The position numbers and the translations under genes are program-made. A stretch of 48,710 nt of DNA from CAWVWD01 sp965662365 (lineage in GTDB: Bacteria > Bacteroidota > Bacteroidia > Chitinophagales > Saprospiraceae): NCBI GenBank assembly GCA_965662365.1, contig CBFIHR010000027.1:1-48710 (forward strand). Direction: 5' to 3'. Positions 8,193 through 16,752 of the stretch are shown piece by piece. Position 1 is the first letter of the stretch; every line of letters starts with the position of its first letter. Below the pieces are notes generated by a model. It had not been told where the DNA came from. It saw only the letters and a program-made list of their open reading frames with translations, and did no database searches.

Positions 8193-9287
8193 TTACAAAT
8201 AATTAACGGGATTTGTATGAATTGAAGTTCGATAAACCGTAAAATTATTAAATTTCTTGGTAATTAAATCATAAAACAGGTCAATTGTAAACTGCTCACT
8301 TTCAAAATGACCAATATCTGCAATGATAATTTTGCCATCAGCATCAAAGAATTGATGATATTTAAAATCTGCGGTAATAAAAATATCGGCATTTTGACCG
8401 ATCGCTTGACGCAACAAAAACTGTCCCGAACCACCACAAACAGCAACTCGCTTCACCGGATTATTTAATAACTTCGTATAACGAACACAATCGGTTTGCA
8501 TCGTTTCTTTCAGGTATTTTAAAAAAGGTATTTCCTCCATAGGTGTGGCCAGATTGCCAATCATACCCGAACCGATGCCGGAATGTTGGTTGTCAATCGT
8601 CACAATGTCGTAGGCGACTTCCTCGTAAGGATGCGATTTTAGCATTGTAGCAACGACCTTTCTTTGTATATCGAATGGAAAAATGACTTCGATTTTAGTT
8701 TCTGCTTCATAGTGTCGCTTCCCGATTTCACCAACGTGCGGATTCGCATTTTCATTGGCACGAAAAGTACCAGTTCCAGCGATATTGAAGCTCGCTTCAT
8801 CATAATTGCCAATGCGACCTGCACCAGCTGTAAACAAGGCACTCCGCACCTTATCTACTTGATTAACAGGGACATAAACTGATAGTTTTTTGATAATTTT
8901 AGATTTTGGTGCTAAAATCTGGGTATTAATCAAGCCCAGTTTTTCTGCAATTTTTGCATTCACACCTGCTTGGACATTATCTAAATTTGTATGACAAGCA
9001 TAAATCGCAATATCGTTTTTAATCGCTTTCATTACGACACGTTCGATATAATTGCGACCATTGAAACGTTTCAAGCCACTAAACACAATCGGATGATGCG
9101 CAATCACCAGATTACAACCTTTCTCAATCGCTTCATCAATCACGGCTTCGATCGAGTCCAAACATAAAATTACACCGGTAATTTTTTCGTTAGCATTTCC
9201 AACAATCAGCCCCGAGTTATCATAAGATTCTTGGTAGGCAGGTGGAGCAAATTCCTCTATATAGTTTATTAATTTTTGAATTTTCAT
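8193..9287 (-). CDS. Nif3-like dinuclear metal-centre hexameric protein
   Basis: 364 residues, the long form seen in Firmicutes (YqfO) and Bacteroidota. The N-terminal part has HHPIVFSG and ACHTNLD, and the C-terminal part IADIGHFESEQF; these His, Asp and Glu residues bind the two metals. Between them (about residues 130-230) lies the PII-like/CutA-like insert characteristic of the long form. The family forms hexameric toroids. It is annotated at times as GTP cyclohydrolase I type 2, but its in vivo function is unsettled. The downstream partner is the Zn-ribbon coiled-coil gene. The ATG at 9287 gives the usual N-terminus MKIQKLINYIEEFAP. Confidence 0.94.
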   Translation of the reverse strand: MKIQKLINYIEEFAPPAYQESYDNSGLIVGNANEKITGVILCLDSIEAVIDEAIEKGCNLVIAHHPIVFSGLKRFNGRNYIERVVMKAIKNDIAIYACHTNLDNVQAGVNAKIAEKLGLINTQILAPKSKIIKKLSVYVPVNQVDKVRSALFTAGAGRIGNYDEASFNIAGTGTFRANENANPHVGEIGKRHYEAETKIEVIFPFDIQRKVVATMLKSHPYEEVAYDIVTIDNQHSGIGSGMIGNLATPMEEIPFLKYLKETMQTDCVRYTKLLNNPVKRVAVCGGSGQFLLRQAIGQNADIFITADFKYHQFFDADGKIIIADIGHFESEQFTIDLFYDLITKKFNNFTVYRTSIHTNPVNYL

Positions 9288-9365
9288 CGTTATATCGAAC
9301 GAAGTTTAGACTTCGTTTTTAGATTATTTTTTATTAAAAAAGATTATTGAAGTAGGCCGACCGAA

Positions 9366-10001
9366 TTATTCTTCTGTTTCATAAACATCAGCATCATCAA
9401 AGACATAAAATAATTCTTCGATATTATCGGCATTCAACCGTAATTTACCTTTAAAAGTCAAATAAGTATCCATTTTGAAAGCTCTTGGCCCTTTAAACTT
9501 TAAATCGACAATAGATTGCGGACCGCTGCCGCCACAAAAGAAGCAAGAAGCCATCGGGTTCATAGATAATACAAAATAGCCACCATCTAACGGCAAAATG
9601 TATCCTTTCAAAGCCACTGTTTTTCCTTCTAAACTTTTCATAATACTACCAAACTCTGGACACCAGTAGTATTCTCCAATATCTTCATTAAAGCACTCAT
9701 TTAGTGTAATATCATTCAACATATTCCAATCAATCATAATGATATTATCCTCATTGGGCTTTAGTTTTTTCATGACTTCCTCCCGATTCACCAGAATAGG
9801 TTGCTTCATCGCTGCTTCAGTCAACGAATCTTCCAATGCCATTTGAATAGAATCGAGATACAAATCTTTTTCAAATTGAGTAAGATTATCCATTCCTTCG
9901 AGCATTGCTTCTTGTTGCTGGCTTTCTTCTACGGGTGCGCTACAACTCGTTATGATTAGCCCACAAAAAAAACTGAATGCGATTATTCTTAATTTATTCA
10001 T
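9366..10001 (-). CDS. DUF3299-like lipoprotein
   Basis: A lipoprotein with N-terminus MNKLRIIAFSFFCGLIITSC; the Cys after IITS is the acylation site. An in-frame ATG three codons upstream (10010) is an equally possible start. The C-terminal half (about residues 90-205) carries GYILPLDGGYFVLSMNPMAS, then CFFCGGSGPQS and a beta-rich end, which resembles the DUF3299 fold. In Pseudomonas and Vibrio, DUF3299 proteins sit in Zur-controlled zinc operons (from memory), so the CFFC pair may bind metal. The gene is divergent from a His-rich lipoprotein gene, which strengthens that reading. Similarity is recalled, not computed. Confidence 0.65.
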   Translation of the reverse strand: MNKLRIIAFSFFCGLIITSCSAPVEESQQQEAMLEGMDNLTQFEKDLYLDSIQMALEDSLTEAAMKQPILVNREEVMKKLKPNEDNIIMIDWNMLNDITLNECFNEDIGEYYWCPEFGSIMKSLEGKTVALKGYILPLDGGYFVLSMNPMASCFFCGGSGPQSIVDLKFKGPRAFKMDTYLTFKGKLRLNADNIEELFYVFDDADVYETEE

Positions 10002-10130
10002 ACTTATCATTATTTATTTCCTAATGAATTTTTAAAATTTCATAAAAACCCATTTAATACAACAAAAATAGGGTTAAAATAGATAATTTAAGGGCTGAAA
10101 TTATTTTGTTAATTATAATAATCAATATTT

Positions 10131-10592
10131 ATGAAAACTTTAAAGCATTTAGGAATATTTCTCGTTTTGACACTTACCATTATTAGTTGTGAAGGCGGCG
10201 AAGACCCTGAAAGGGCTGCAAAATTAGAGGAAGCTGGAAAAATACACGATGAGGGCTTGACTTTAGGTGGAGAAGTGAAGGAAATGACAGCAAGAGCCGA
10301 AACGTTAATTAATCAATTGGGCGAGGAGCAACAAGAGGAAATTGTGCCACATGTCGAAAGTATTGAAGCGGTTAAAGAAGATTACAAAATTTGGCAAGAA
10401 ACAATGGTTGAAGTGCCAGGGCACGCACACACGCATCACGAAGGCCATCATCATCACGATCATTCTATGGATAACGCCCCTGCGGAAGATATTATAAAAA
10501 AACAAGAGGAATTAAGAGACTTTATAGCAGATGCACACAATCGCATCATAAAAACGATTGAGGCTTTGCAGATTATGCTTGATGAGATGTAG
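10131..10592 (+). CDS. His-rich lipoprotein, possible metal binding
   Basis: 153 residues. The N-terminus MKTLKHLGIFLVLTLTIISC is a lipoprotein signal peptide with the lipid-bearing Cys at 20. The mature protein is helical and acidic, with a central His cluster (HAHTHHEGHHHHDH, about residues 97-110) between two amphipathic helices. Such clusters bind Zn, Ni or Cu in periplasmic proteins. No enzyme motif. It is divergent from the DUF3299-like lipoprotein across a 120-bp AT-rich gap, and is followed within 16 bp by a MITE-like element. Family not named; a role in metal storage, scavenging or delivery is inference. Confidence 0.65.
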   Translation: MKTLKHLGIFLVLTLTIISCEGGEDPERAAKLEEAGKIHDEGLTLGGEVKEMTARAETLINQLGEEQQEEIVPHVESIEAVKEDYKIWQETMVEVPGHAHTHHEGHHHHDHSMDNAPAEDIIKKQEELRDFIADAHNRIIKTIEALQIMLDEM

Positions 10593-10607
10593 TATTGAAT
10601 GTGGAGG

Positions 10608-10775
10608 TTATCTCAAAAGTCGAAAACGTAAGTCTATTATTTAAAATTTAGAAACTTTAAAAAAGGTATTTGTGTAGCATGGCAAAGGGTGATTTTTGAT
10701 TATCAAAATCATAGTCATGCTTAATACATCCTGAAAGATTAGTAAATTTTCACGTTGCTTCGACTTTTGAGATAA
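10608..10775. mobile_element. MITE-like element, 168 bp, with ~22-bp terminal inverted repeats
   Basis: The ends TTATCTCAAAAGTCGAAAAC and its near-exact complement (10752-10775, one 2-nt bulge) are inverted around ~120 bp of AT-rich, non-coding DNA. The arms are far apart, so this is less like a terminator than a miniature inverted-repeat element. No clear target-site duplication is visible next to the ends. It fills the space between convergent genes. Confidence 0.6.
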
Positions 10776-10801
10776 GCGCTTCGAGCCGATATTTTATAAG
10801 A

Positions 10802-11344
10802 TTATTTTATGGCTCTTAGCTGCTTCAGTACTCCGTCTTCGTCCCATTCTAAGCCGCCTACTTTTGTCATTGCTAAGTTCCCTTCCGTATCAAAAATCAT
10901 AGTGGTCGGAATGACTTGAATATCAAACGGACGAAACATATCATCAGCTTTTACGATAGGAAAGTCAAATGTTGTAGCGTCAGCAAAGCCCTTTATTTTT
11001 TGGATTTTTTCATTAGAGGCAACTAAAAATACGTAATTGTCGTCTTTTAACAAATTGTACGCACGGTTTAGGCTGGGCATTTCTCGGACACAAGGACCAC
11101 ACCAGGTTGCCCAAAGATTAACCAAAATGCGTTTGCCTTTGTAGTCGCCTAATTTAACTTCTTTGGCGTCTAATGTAGTAAAAGTCACATCCGCATAAGA
11201 AACTTCATTTGTCTTTTGGCGTTCTTGTACTTGAGGCTCGATAGTTTGCTCGGGCATCGTCACAGGCTGATTTTCGGTTGTCTTTCCAGTACAACTTGTC
11301 ATTAAAATCAGCGTTATACTAATAATTGAAAAATATTTAAACAT
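10802..11344 (-). CDS. TlpA-like thioredoxin-fold lipoprotein
   Basis: 180 residues. A lipoprotein signal (ISITLILMTSC) gives a lipidated periplasmic protein. A short Gln/Thr-rich linker leads to a TlpA/ResA-type thioredoxin fold starting near residue 48, with the active site NLWATWCGPCVREMPSLNRAY and a cis-Pro region QVIPTTMIFD. The CxxC (CGPC) pair reduces or exchanges disulfides in periplasmic partners, in this family often cytochrome c maturation or stress-response substrates. It diverges from the rhodanese gene 94 bp away; both are sulfur-redox envelope proteins. Which partner it serves is not visible. Confidence 0.9.
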   Translation of the reverse strand: MFKYFSIISITLILMTSCTGKTTENQPVTMPEQTIEPQVQERQKTNEVSYADVTFTTLDAKEVKLGDYKGKRILVNLWATWCGPCVREMPSLNRAYNLLKDDNYVFLVASNEKIQKIKGFADATTFDFPIVKADDMFRPFDIQVIPTTMIFDTEGNLAMTKVGGLEWDEDGVLKQLRAIK

Positions 11345-11438
11345 GAAAATTTAGGTTTGAAGTAACCGATAATAAATAATAGCTATTTTGAATACAATCA
11401 CTTATTATCTGTTTCTTCTGACTCATTATTTATAATAT

Positions 11439-11942
11439 ATGAAACGCCTTTTTTTTATAATATTTAGTGTGTTAATCGGAACTTCGGCATATTCACAGAG
11501 CAAAGATGCGGAATTTGATAAAATGTTGGATAAATTAATTGACTTTAATGTGCCAACTATCACAGTTGACCAACTGAAAGCCAAGCAAAAGCGAGGGAAA
11601 GTCTATCTTTTAGACGCTCGGGAAGCGAGTGAGTATAACGTTAGTCATTTACCTGATGCTAAACGTGTTGGCTATGACGATTTTAAACTATCGAGTGTTA
11701 AGCATATTCCAAAATCTGCTACAATTGTGATTTATTGCACCGTCGGTTATCGAAGCGGAAAAGTTGTCGAAAAATTGCGAAAAGCAGGTTATACGAAAGT
11801 TTATAATCTACACGGAAGCATTTTTGAATGGGTCAATCAAGGTAACAAAGTCGTCAACAGCAAAGGCCAGACAACGACCAGAGTACACACATACAGCAAG
11901 GAATGGGCAAAATGGCTCAAACGAGGAAAAAAAGTTTATTAA
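11439..11942 (+). CDS. Periplasmic single-domain rhodanese-like protein
   Basis: 167 residues with a signal peptide (MKRLFFIIFSVLIGTSAYSQ). The rhodanese fold spans about residues 40-140: LLDAREASEYNVSHLPDA, then the active-site loop CTVGYRS with the catalytic Cys that carries a persulfide, and the C-terminal NLHGSIFEWVNQG. The six-residue loop CTVGYR is the usual size for sulfurtransferases rather than Cdc25-type phosphatases. The last 25 residues are basic. It is divergent from a TlpA-like lipoprotein gene and followed by a hairpin shared with the convergent relA/spoT gene. Confidence 0.9.
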   Translation: MKRLFFIIFSVLIGTSAYSQSKDAEFDKMLDKLIDFNVPTITVDQLKAKQKRGKVYLLDAREASEYNVSHLPDAKRVGYDDFKLSSVKHIPKSATIVIYCTVGYRSGKVVEKLRKAGYTKVYNLHGSIFEWVNQGNKVVNSKGQTTTRVHTYSKEWAKWLKRGKKVY

Positions 11943-11955
11943 ACAGGTTGTCATT

Positions 11956-11992
11956 ATAAACCTATAAGACTTTTAAAGCCTTATAGGTTTAT
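11956..11992. terminator. Perfect 13-bp hairpin between rhodanese and relA/spoT
   Basis: ATAAACCTATAAG and CTTATAGGTTTAT are perfect inverted repeats separated by 11 nt, 14 bp beyond the rhodanese stop. It can serve both convergent genes; there is no long T run. Confidence 0.65.
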
Positions 11993-12046
11993 AATCAATG
12001 AATTATAAAAGTATTTACCTGCTTTTTTACTGCAGTCTGTTGAGCG

Positions 12047-14320
12047 TTATTCTTCTTCAATTCTCATTACAGAACTTACATTCTCAATTTCTTTTAAGGT
12101 TTTCATCAATAAATGTAACTGGTCGGTATTTGCGACAACAACACTAATTTCTCCTTTAAAAAAACCTTCGCCGCCTTCCATCGTAATTGAACGCATATTA
12201 ATGCGTAACTGATTTGTGATAACGTGTGTCACTTTCTGCACCACTCCGATGCCATCAATCCCAATGATACGAATATCAACAATAAAGTCAGAATTGTGTG
12301 TCGCTACCCATTCGGCACTCATCACTCGATAGCCATAATTAGCCAATAAGTTAGTCGCATTTGGACAAGTAACCCGGTGAATTTTGATAATGCCTGTCCC
12401 AGTGGTATAGGCAAAGATATTGTCTCCTTGAACCGGAGAGCAGCAACTCGCTAACTCGTGAATATATTGATTTGCATCTTCGCCGCCGATTAATAATTTC
12501 GCCGCAGAACCTTTATTAATTTTCTTTTCAGGAATTTCTTTCGATTCCAAATCACTCAATAACAACTCTTTGTATTCTACTAATTTGCCGCCTTCGACCG
12601 CAAATTTTTTGAGTTCTTTTTGAATGCTAATATTCTCTTTATCAATGGCAAAATATAAATCCGTTCTATTCGTGAACCCAAAATATTTGACCAAAAAATC
12701 CAAATTATAATCGTCAAAACTGGCTTTGACACTTTTCATTTTACGCATCAACGTCTCCTTACCGAATTGTGCTCGTTGTCGTTTTTCTTCTCGTAAAGCT
12801 ACTCGAATACGAGTTCTTGCCTTTGCTGTTTTGACAAATTTGAGCCAACCTTCTGAGGGCTTTTGACTTTTTGAGGTGATAACTTCTATTAAATCTGCAT
12901 TTTTTAATTCATAGTTTAACGGAACGATTTGATGACCAACTTTTACGGCTTTACACTTAGAGCCGACTTCAGTATGAATACTAAAGGCGAAATCGAGTGC
13001 TGTTGCTCCTTTTGGTAAAATTTTCATTTCGCCAGAGGGCGTGAAGACATAAATCTCTTTTGTGAAAAGGTGTTGTTTGAAGTCATTCAAAAAACTGACG
13101 GCATCTTCTGATGGATTTTCCAAAATATCTCGAACATTCGTCAGCCAACGATCAAACACTTTTTCAGTTGCCGTTCCTTTATACTTCCAGTGTGCTGCTA
13201 GACCCGTTTCTGCAATATCGTTCATTCGTTCACTTCGGATTTGCACTTCTACGTATCGAGTTCGTTTTGCGGTGACGCCGTTTACTCGCTCTTTGTACGG
13301 CACGACGACCGTTGTATGTAAGGATTGATAACCGTTTGATTTCGGTTCTCGTGTCCAATCCTTCAAACGGTCAGGAATCGGCATATACATATCCGTCAAA
13401 ATTGAATACACTTTCCAACAGACTTGCCGTTCAAGCTCTTGAGGTACGTCTATGACGATGCGAACGGCAAAAATATCATAAATGTCGTCAAGGTTGATTC
13501 GCTTCTTTTTCATCTTATTCCAGATAGATGAAATCGCTTTGATTCGTCCAAAGATTCGAAATTTACCTTTAATATCCTCATATTCATCTAATGCCTTTTT
13601 TACAGGACTTATAAAAGCATTGATAAACTTATTCCTATCTTTTTTAGTCCGTTCTAAATCATTGGTAATCGCTTCATATTGCTCGGGTTCTAATATTTTC
13701 ATACAGAGATTTTCAAACTCTGTTTTCATATTATACAACCCCAAACGGTGAGCCAAAGGAGCGTAAACATAAGCCGTTTCAGAAGCAATTTTGAGTTGTT
13801 TATTTCGAGGCATTGCACCCAGTGTACGCATATTATGCATTCGGTCAGCCATCTTAATCAACACGACTCTCGGGTCATAAGCTAAAGTCGTTAAGACCTT
13901 ACGAAAGTTTTCCGCTTGTGGACTTTCGGTGTTAAATAAGTTAGTGAATTTCGTTAATCCCTCGACAATTGTACGAATACGAACGCCAAAATCTTGCTCA
14001 ATATCACTTGCGATAATTTCGGTATCTTCAATGGTGTCATGTAATAATGCACAGATGACGGAAGTGACGCCTAAGCCGATTTCGTTGGCACAAATCTTTG
14101 CGACCGCAATCGGATGTAAGATGTAAGGTTCGCCAGATTTGCGTCGTTGTTTTCGGTGTGCAACGACCGACATTTCGTAAGCTTTTTTGATTAATGCAGT
14201 TTCCTTTCGAGTTCGTTTGACTTTAATACTCCGCAATAAGTCTTTGTAAGCCTTTTTGATTAATCGAGTTTGTACCTCGTCGTATGTTAAGTGTGTTACT
14301 TCTTTTGTTAATGTTGCCAT
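12047..14320 (-). CDS. RelA/SpoT family (p)ppGpp synthetase/hydrolase
   Basis: 757 residues with the full RSH layout. An HD hydrolase domain (about residues 55-200) shows PYILHPIAVAKI and LLHDTIEDT; the synthetase domain (about 250-365) has GRIKAISSIWNKM and DIYDIFAVRIVID; a TGS domain (about 415-475) has VFTPSGEMKILPKGATALDFAF; the C-terminal ~75 residues form an ACT domain (IIGIDGIGVVQKV). It makes ppGpp/pppGpp from GTP or GDP plus ATP and, through the HD domain, degrades it. The intact HDxxED motif implies hydrolase activity. Transcribed alone with a long upstream AT-rich region. Confidence 0.96.
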   Translation of the reverse strand: MATLTKEVTHLTYDEVQTRLIKKAYKDLLRSIKVKRTRKETALIKKAYEMSVVAHRKQRRKSGEPYILHPIAVAKICANEIGLGVTSVICALLHDTIEDTEIIASDIEQDFGVRIRTIVEGLTKFTNLFNTESPQAENFRKVLTTLAYDPRVVLIKMADRMHNMRTLGAMPRNKQLKIASETAYVYAPLAHRLGLYNMKTEFENLCMKILEPEQYEAITNDLERTKKDRNKFINAFISPVKKALDEYEDIKGKFRIFGRIKAISSIWNKMKKKRINLDDIYDIFAVRIVIDVPQELERQVCWKVYSILTDMYMPIPDRLKDWTREPKSNGYQSLHTTVVVPYKERVNGVTAKRTRYVEVQIRSERMNDIAETGLAAHWKYKGTATEKVFDRWLTNVRDILENPSEDAVSFLNDFKQHLFTKEIYVFTPSGEMKILPKGATALDFAFSIHTEVGSKCKAVKVGHQIVPLNYELKNADLIEVITSKSQKPSEGWLKFVKTAKARTRIRVALREEKRQRAQFGKETLMRKMKSVKASFDDYNLDFLVKYFGFTNRTDLYFAIDKENISIQKELKKFAVEGGKLVEYKELLLSDLESKEIPEKKINKGSAAKLLIGGEDANQYIHELASCCSPVQGDNIFAYTTGTGIIKIHRVTCPNATNLLANYGYRVMSAEWVATHNSDFIVDIRIIGIDGIGVVQKVTHVITNQLRINMRSITMEGGEGFFKGEISVVVANTDQLHLLMKTLKEIENVSSVMRIEEE

Positions 14321-14733
14321 GATTTTTTGATTGTATTGAGATAAGAATCGAATGCCTTTTTTGATATCCGATTCTTATATTCTTATGATATAGGTATCTA
14401 TTTTTTGCGTTTAAAGAAACTAATTTACTAAAAAATGAGTTTCAGTGCTGTTTTTTAAGAATATTAGTAAAAAATTTTTAGAATTAGATTGTGATAAAAT
14501 CAATTGTAGATACGTCAGTTTTACAAATATTCAAAATGAAATTTTAAAAAATAGAAAACGACAACTAAACAATTCATTTTAAGTAAATTATCATTAAAAA
14601 ATATTCAAAATAAATTTAACTAAAATAGTGTATTTTAAATGAAAAATTATATCTTTGCACCGCTAATTTAAAATGCACACAAAATTCTAATATTGAGTAA
14701 TTATTTTGTTATTCGATATAATAAGTATTAAAA
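14321..14733. other. AT-rich intergenic region carrying relA/spoT and tRNA-Leu promoters
   Basis: 413 bp between divergent units. Nothing coding is seen. The only clear signal is a -7 box for the tRNA at 14650-14657; relA/spoT must start from the left part. Confidence 0.5.
14650..14657 (+). promoter_or_regulatory. Bacteroidota -7 box (TATCTTTG) for tRNA-Leu
   Basis: TATCTTTG fits TAnnTTTG exactly and lies 76 bp before the mature tRNA. No good TTTG -33 partner is present at 19-21 bp upstream. Confidence 0.5.
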
Positions 14734-14815
14734 GCGGGTGTGGCGAAATTGGTAGACGCGCTAGACTTAGGATCTAGTGCCGCGAGGCGTGGGGGTTCGA
14801 GTCCCTCCACCCGCA
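14734..14815 (+). tRNA. tRNA-Leu, anticodon TAG
   Basis: 82 nt. Acceptor arms GCGGGTG and CACCCGC pair perfectly, followed by discriminator A. The anticodon arm CTAGA-CTTAGGA-TCTAG exposes TAG, reading CTA/CTN leucine codons. The variable arm (GCCGCGAGGC) is of the class II size needed for Leu, and the T arm GGGGG-TTCGAGT-CCCTC is standard. The CCA end is not encoded. Confidence 0.97.
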
Positions 14816-14824
14816 CAGATTTTC

Positions 14825-14859
14825 AAAAAGTGTACACATTAGTTGTACACTTTTTTTTT
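14825..14859 (+). terminator. Intrinsic terminator after tRNA-Leu
   Basis: Perfect inverted repeats AAAAAGTGTACA and TGTACACTTTTT around a 7-nt loop, extended by a run of nine T. It separates tRNA from trigger factor, whose ATG is 39 bp on. Confidence 0.9.
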
Positions 14860-14897
14860 AGGTAAAACTTTTAGGTAATAAAATATAATTTAGAATT

Positions 14898-16424
14898 ATG
14901 CCAAATGTTTCAGTAGAGGAGTTAGGAAACCTTACCGCACAGGTGACGATTACAATACCTTTTTCAGAATATGAAAAGCCAGTAAACGATGAATTGAAAA
15001 AACACCGTAAAACTGCTGCTTTCAAGGGGTTTCGTCCAGGTAAAACACCGATGTCATTTATTCGCAAAATGTACGGTCAGCAGGTGATGGCAAATTATAT
15101 GAATACAGCGTTGCAAGACGCAATGATGGAGTATTTGGAAGATAAAGATATTTTTGGTCAGCCAGTTCCTGTTGATCAAGTAGAAAATTTTGATTTAAAA
15201 TCAAAGGAGGACTATAAGTTCGTTTTTGAAATCGGATATGAGCCTGAATTTGAATTGACAATCCCAGAAGAGTCATTTGATTTGGAAGTGATCAAATCAG
15301 ATGATAAATATTTAGAAAGAGAGTTGAGAGAAATGCGTCACCGTCAGGGTGAGGTAACAGAAGAAGGTGAAGAAGTTAGCTCTAAGAATGATGTATTGCA
15401 AGTGAAATTACAGGAGTTAGATGGTGATGCGATCAAAGAAGGTGGTGTCGTTTCTGAAACTTATGTCAGTTTAGATTTATTTGCAGAAGAGGCATTAATC
15501 GAGCAAGTAGTGGGCTTGAAACCTGGTGATACGTTTGATGCAAAATATACGGCTCTGACGAAAGAGTTCACGGAAGACCGCATCAAAAAGTATATTTTGA
15601 AATTGGAGCAAGACGCTGATGGTAACTATCCGGAGTTCAACGAAATGTTTAGAGCGGAGATTTTATCTATTCGTCAGGTGAAGTTAGCGGAATTAAACCA
15701 AGAATTTTTTGATGCTACTGTTGGTAAAGATGAAGCAACAAACGAAGAAGAGTTCAAAATTAAATTAGGCGAGCGCATTGCTAAATACTTACAAAGTGAA
15801 GCGGATGCTCGTTGGTTTGTGAAAGCTCAAAAGGCTTTAATCGAAGCGAACAAGGTTGAATTCCCTGAAGCATTTTTGAAAAAATGGTTGTTGTTTAGAA
15901 ATGAAGAAAAAACAGCAGAAGAAGTAGAGCAAGAAATGCCAGCTTTCTTAGAATCATTAACTTGGATGATGATTAAATCAAAAATCCAAAAAGCACATGA
16001 TTTAGAAATTGATCCTGCTGCTGTAAAGAATGCAGTCAAAAATCAGTTCCGTCAGTATATGCAAGGACAAGCTAACGAAGAAATGTTAGATATGTTCGCT
16101 GATAATGTATTGAATTCAGATGATGAGAAAACGGCTGAAATGCGTGAACGTGCGTATCAAGATGCGTTGACTGAAGTGGTTGCTGATAAAATGAAAGAAT
16201 TGACGAATAACAACGAAATCGAGTTGACGGCTTCTGAGTTTGATGAAATTTTGACAAAAGATTACGAAGCAAAACAAGAAGAACAAGCGGCAAAAGCAGC
16301 TGCAGAAGTTGCTGCTAACTTAGATACGGAAGTTAAAACAACTGAAGTTGAAGAAATCGCAGCAGAAGTTGATGCAGAGGTAGAAACTTTGGCAGATGAG
16401 GCAGAGGCAGAAGTAAAAGAATAA
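14898..16424 (+). CDS. tig: Trigger factor (ribosome-associated chaperone)
   Basis: 508 residues. The N-terminal ribosome-binding domain has the signature region FKGFRPGKTPMSFIRKMYG (the FRxGxxP loop docks on ribosomal protein uL23). A weakly conserved PPIase-like domain (about 150-245) and a helical C-terminal chaperone domain follow. It holds nascent chains as they leave the ribosome. The last ~55 residues, rich in Ala, Glu and Asp, form an acidic low-complexity tail that makes the protein about 60 residues longer than usual for the family. It stands alone between terminators, 39 bp after the tRNA terminator. Confidence 0.93.
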   Translation: MPNVSVEELGNLTAQVTITIPFSEYEKPVNDELKKHRKTAAFKGFRPGKTPMSFIRKMYGQQVMANYMNTALQDAMMEYLEDKDIFGQPVPVDQVENFDLKSKEDYKFVFEIGYEPEFELTIPEESFDLEVIKSDDKYLERELREMRHRQGEVTEEGEEVSSKNDVLQVKLQELDGDAIKEGGVVSETYVSLDLFAEEALIEQVVGLKPGDTFDAKYTALTKEFTEDRIKKYILKLEQDADGNYPEFNEMFRAEILSIRQVKLAELNQEFFDATVGKDEATNEEEFKIKLGERIAKYLQSEADARWFVKAQKALIEANKVEFPEAFLKKWLLFRNEEKTAEEVEQEMPAFLESLTWMMIKSKIQKAHDLEIDPAAVKNAVKNQFRQYMQGQANEEMLDMFADNVLNSDDEKTAEMRERAYQDALTEVVADKMKELTNNNEIELTASEFDEILTKDYEAKQEEQAAKAAAEVAANLDTEVKTTEVEEIAAEVDAEVETLADEAEAEVKE

Positions 16425-16449
16425 AACAAACATTCAGTTATAAATTTTC

Positions 16450-16488
16450 AAAAAGCTGTTGCAATGTATTTTGCAGCAGCTTTTTTTT
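16450..16488 (+). terminator. Intrinsic terminator of tig
   Basis: AAAAGCTGTTGCAA pairs with TTGCAGCAGCTTTT (one mismatch) around TGTATT, with eight T following, about 25 bp beyond the stop. Confidence 0.9.
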
Positions 16489-16752
16489 GGTCAGGTCGTT
16501 GTTACATCTTTTCTATCCATCGAGATCTTGCGAACTTATTCCTTATTCCTAACTTATTCCTAACTATTTTTCAATAAACGGAGTAAAACCCAAATAATCA
16601 TATACTTTATTAACATGCGATTAATTCAAAATGTAGCGTTGAAAATTTTATATCTTTGCGAATAGTGACAATTTTTGAAAAGGGTTGAATGTGAATAACT
16701 GCATATTAACTGCATATTAACTGCATATAATAGGTGTAGAAAATAAAATAAA
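16489..16752. promoter_or_regulatory. Leader of the nonulosonate cluster with -7 box and 11-bp tandem repeats
   Basis: 264 bp. A TATCTTTG -7 box sits at 16651-16658, the same octamer as before the tRNA. Downstream of it, at 16697-16729, AACTGCATATT is repeated three times in tandem (the third ends in A rather than T), 23 bp before the pseB ATG. Earlier, TTATTCCTAAC occurs twice near 16545-16565. The repeats would lie in the transcript leader. Confidence 0.5.
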
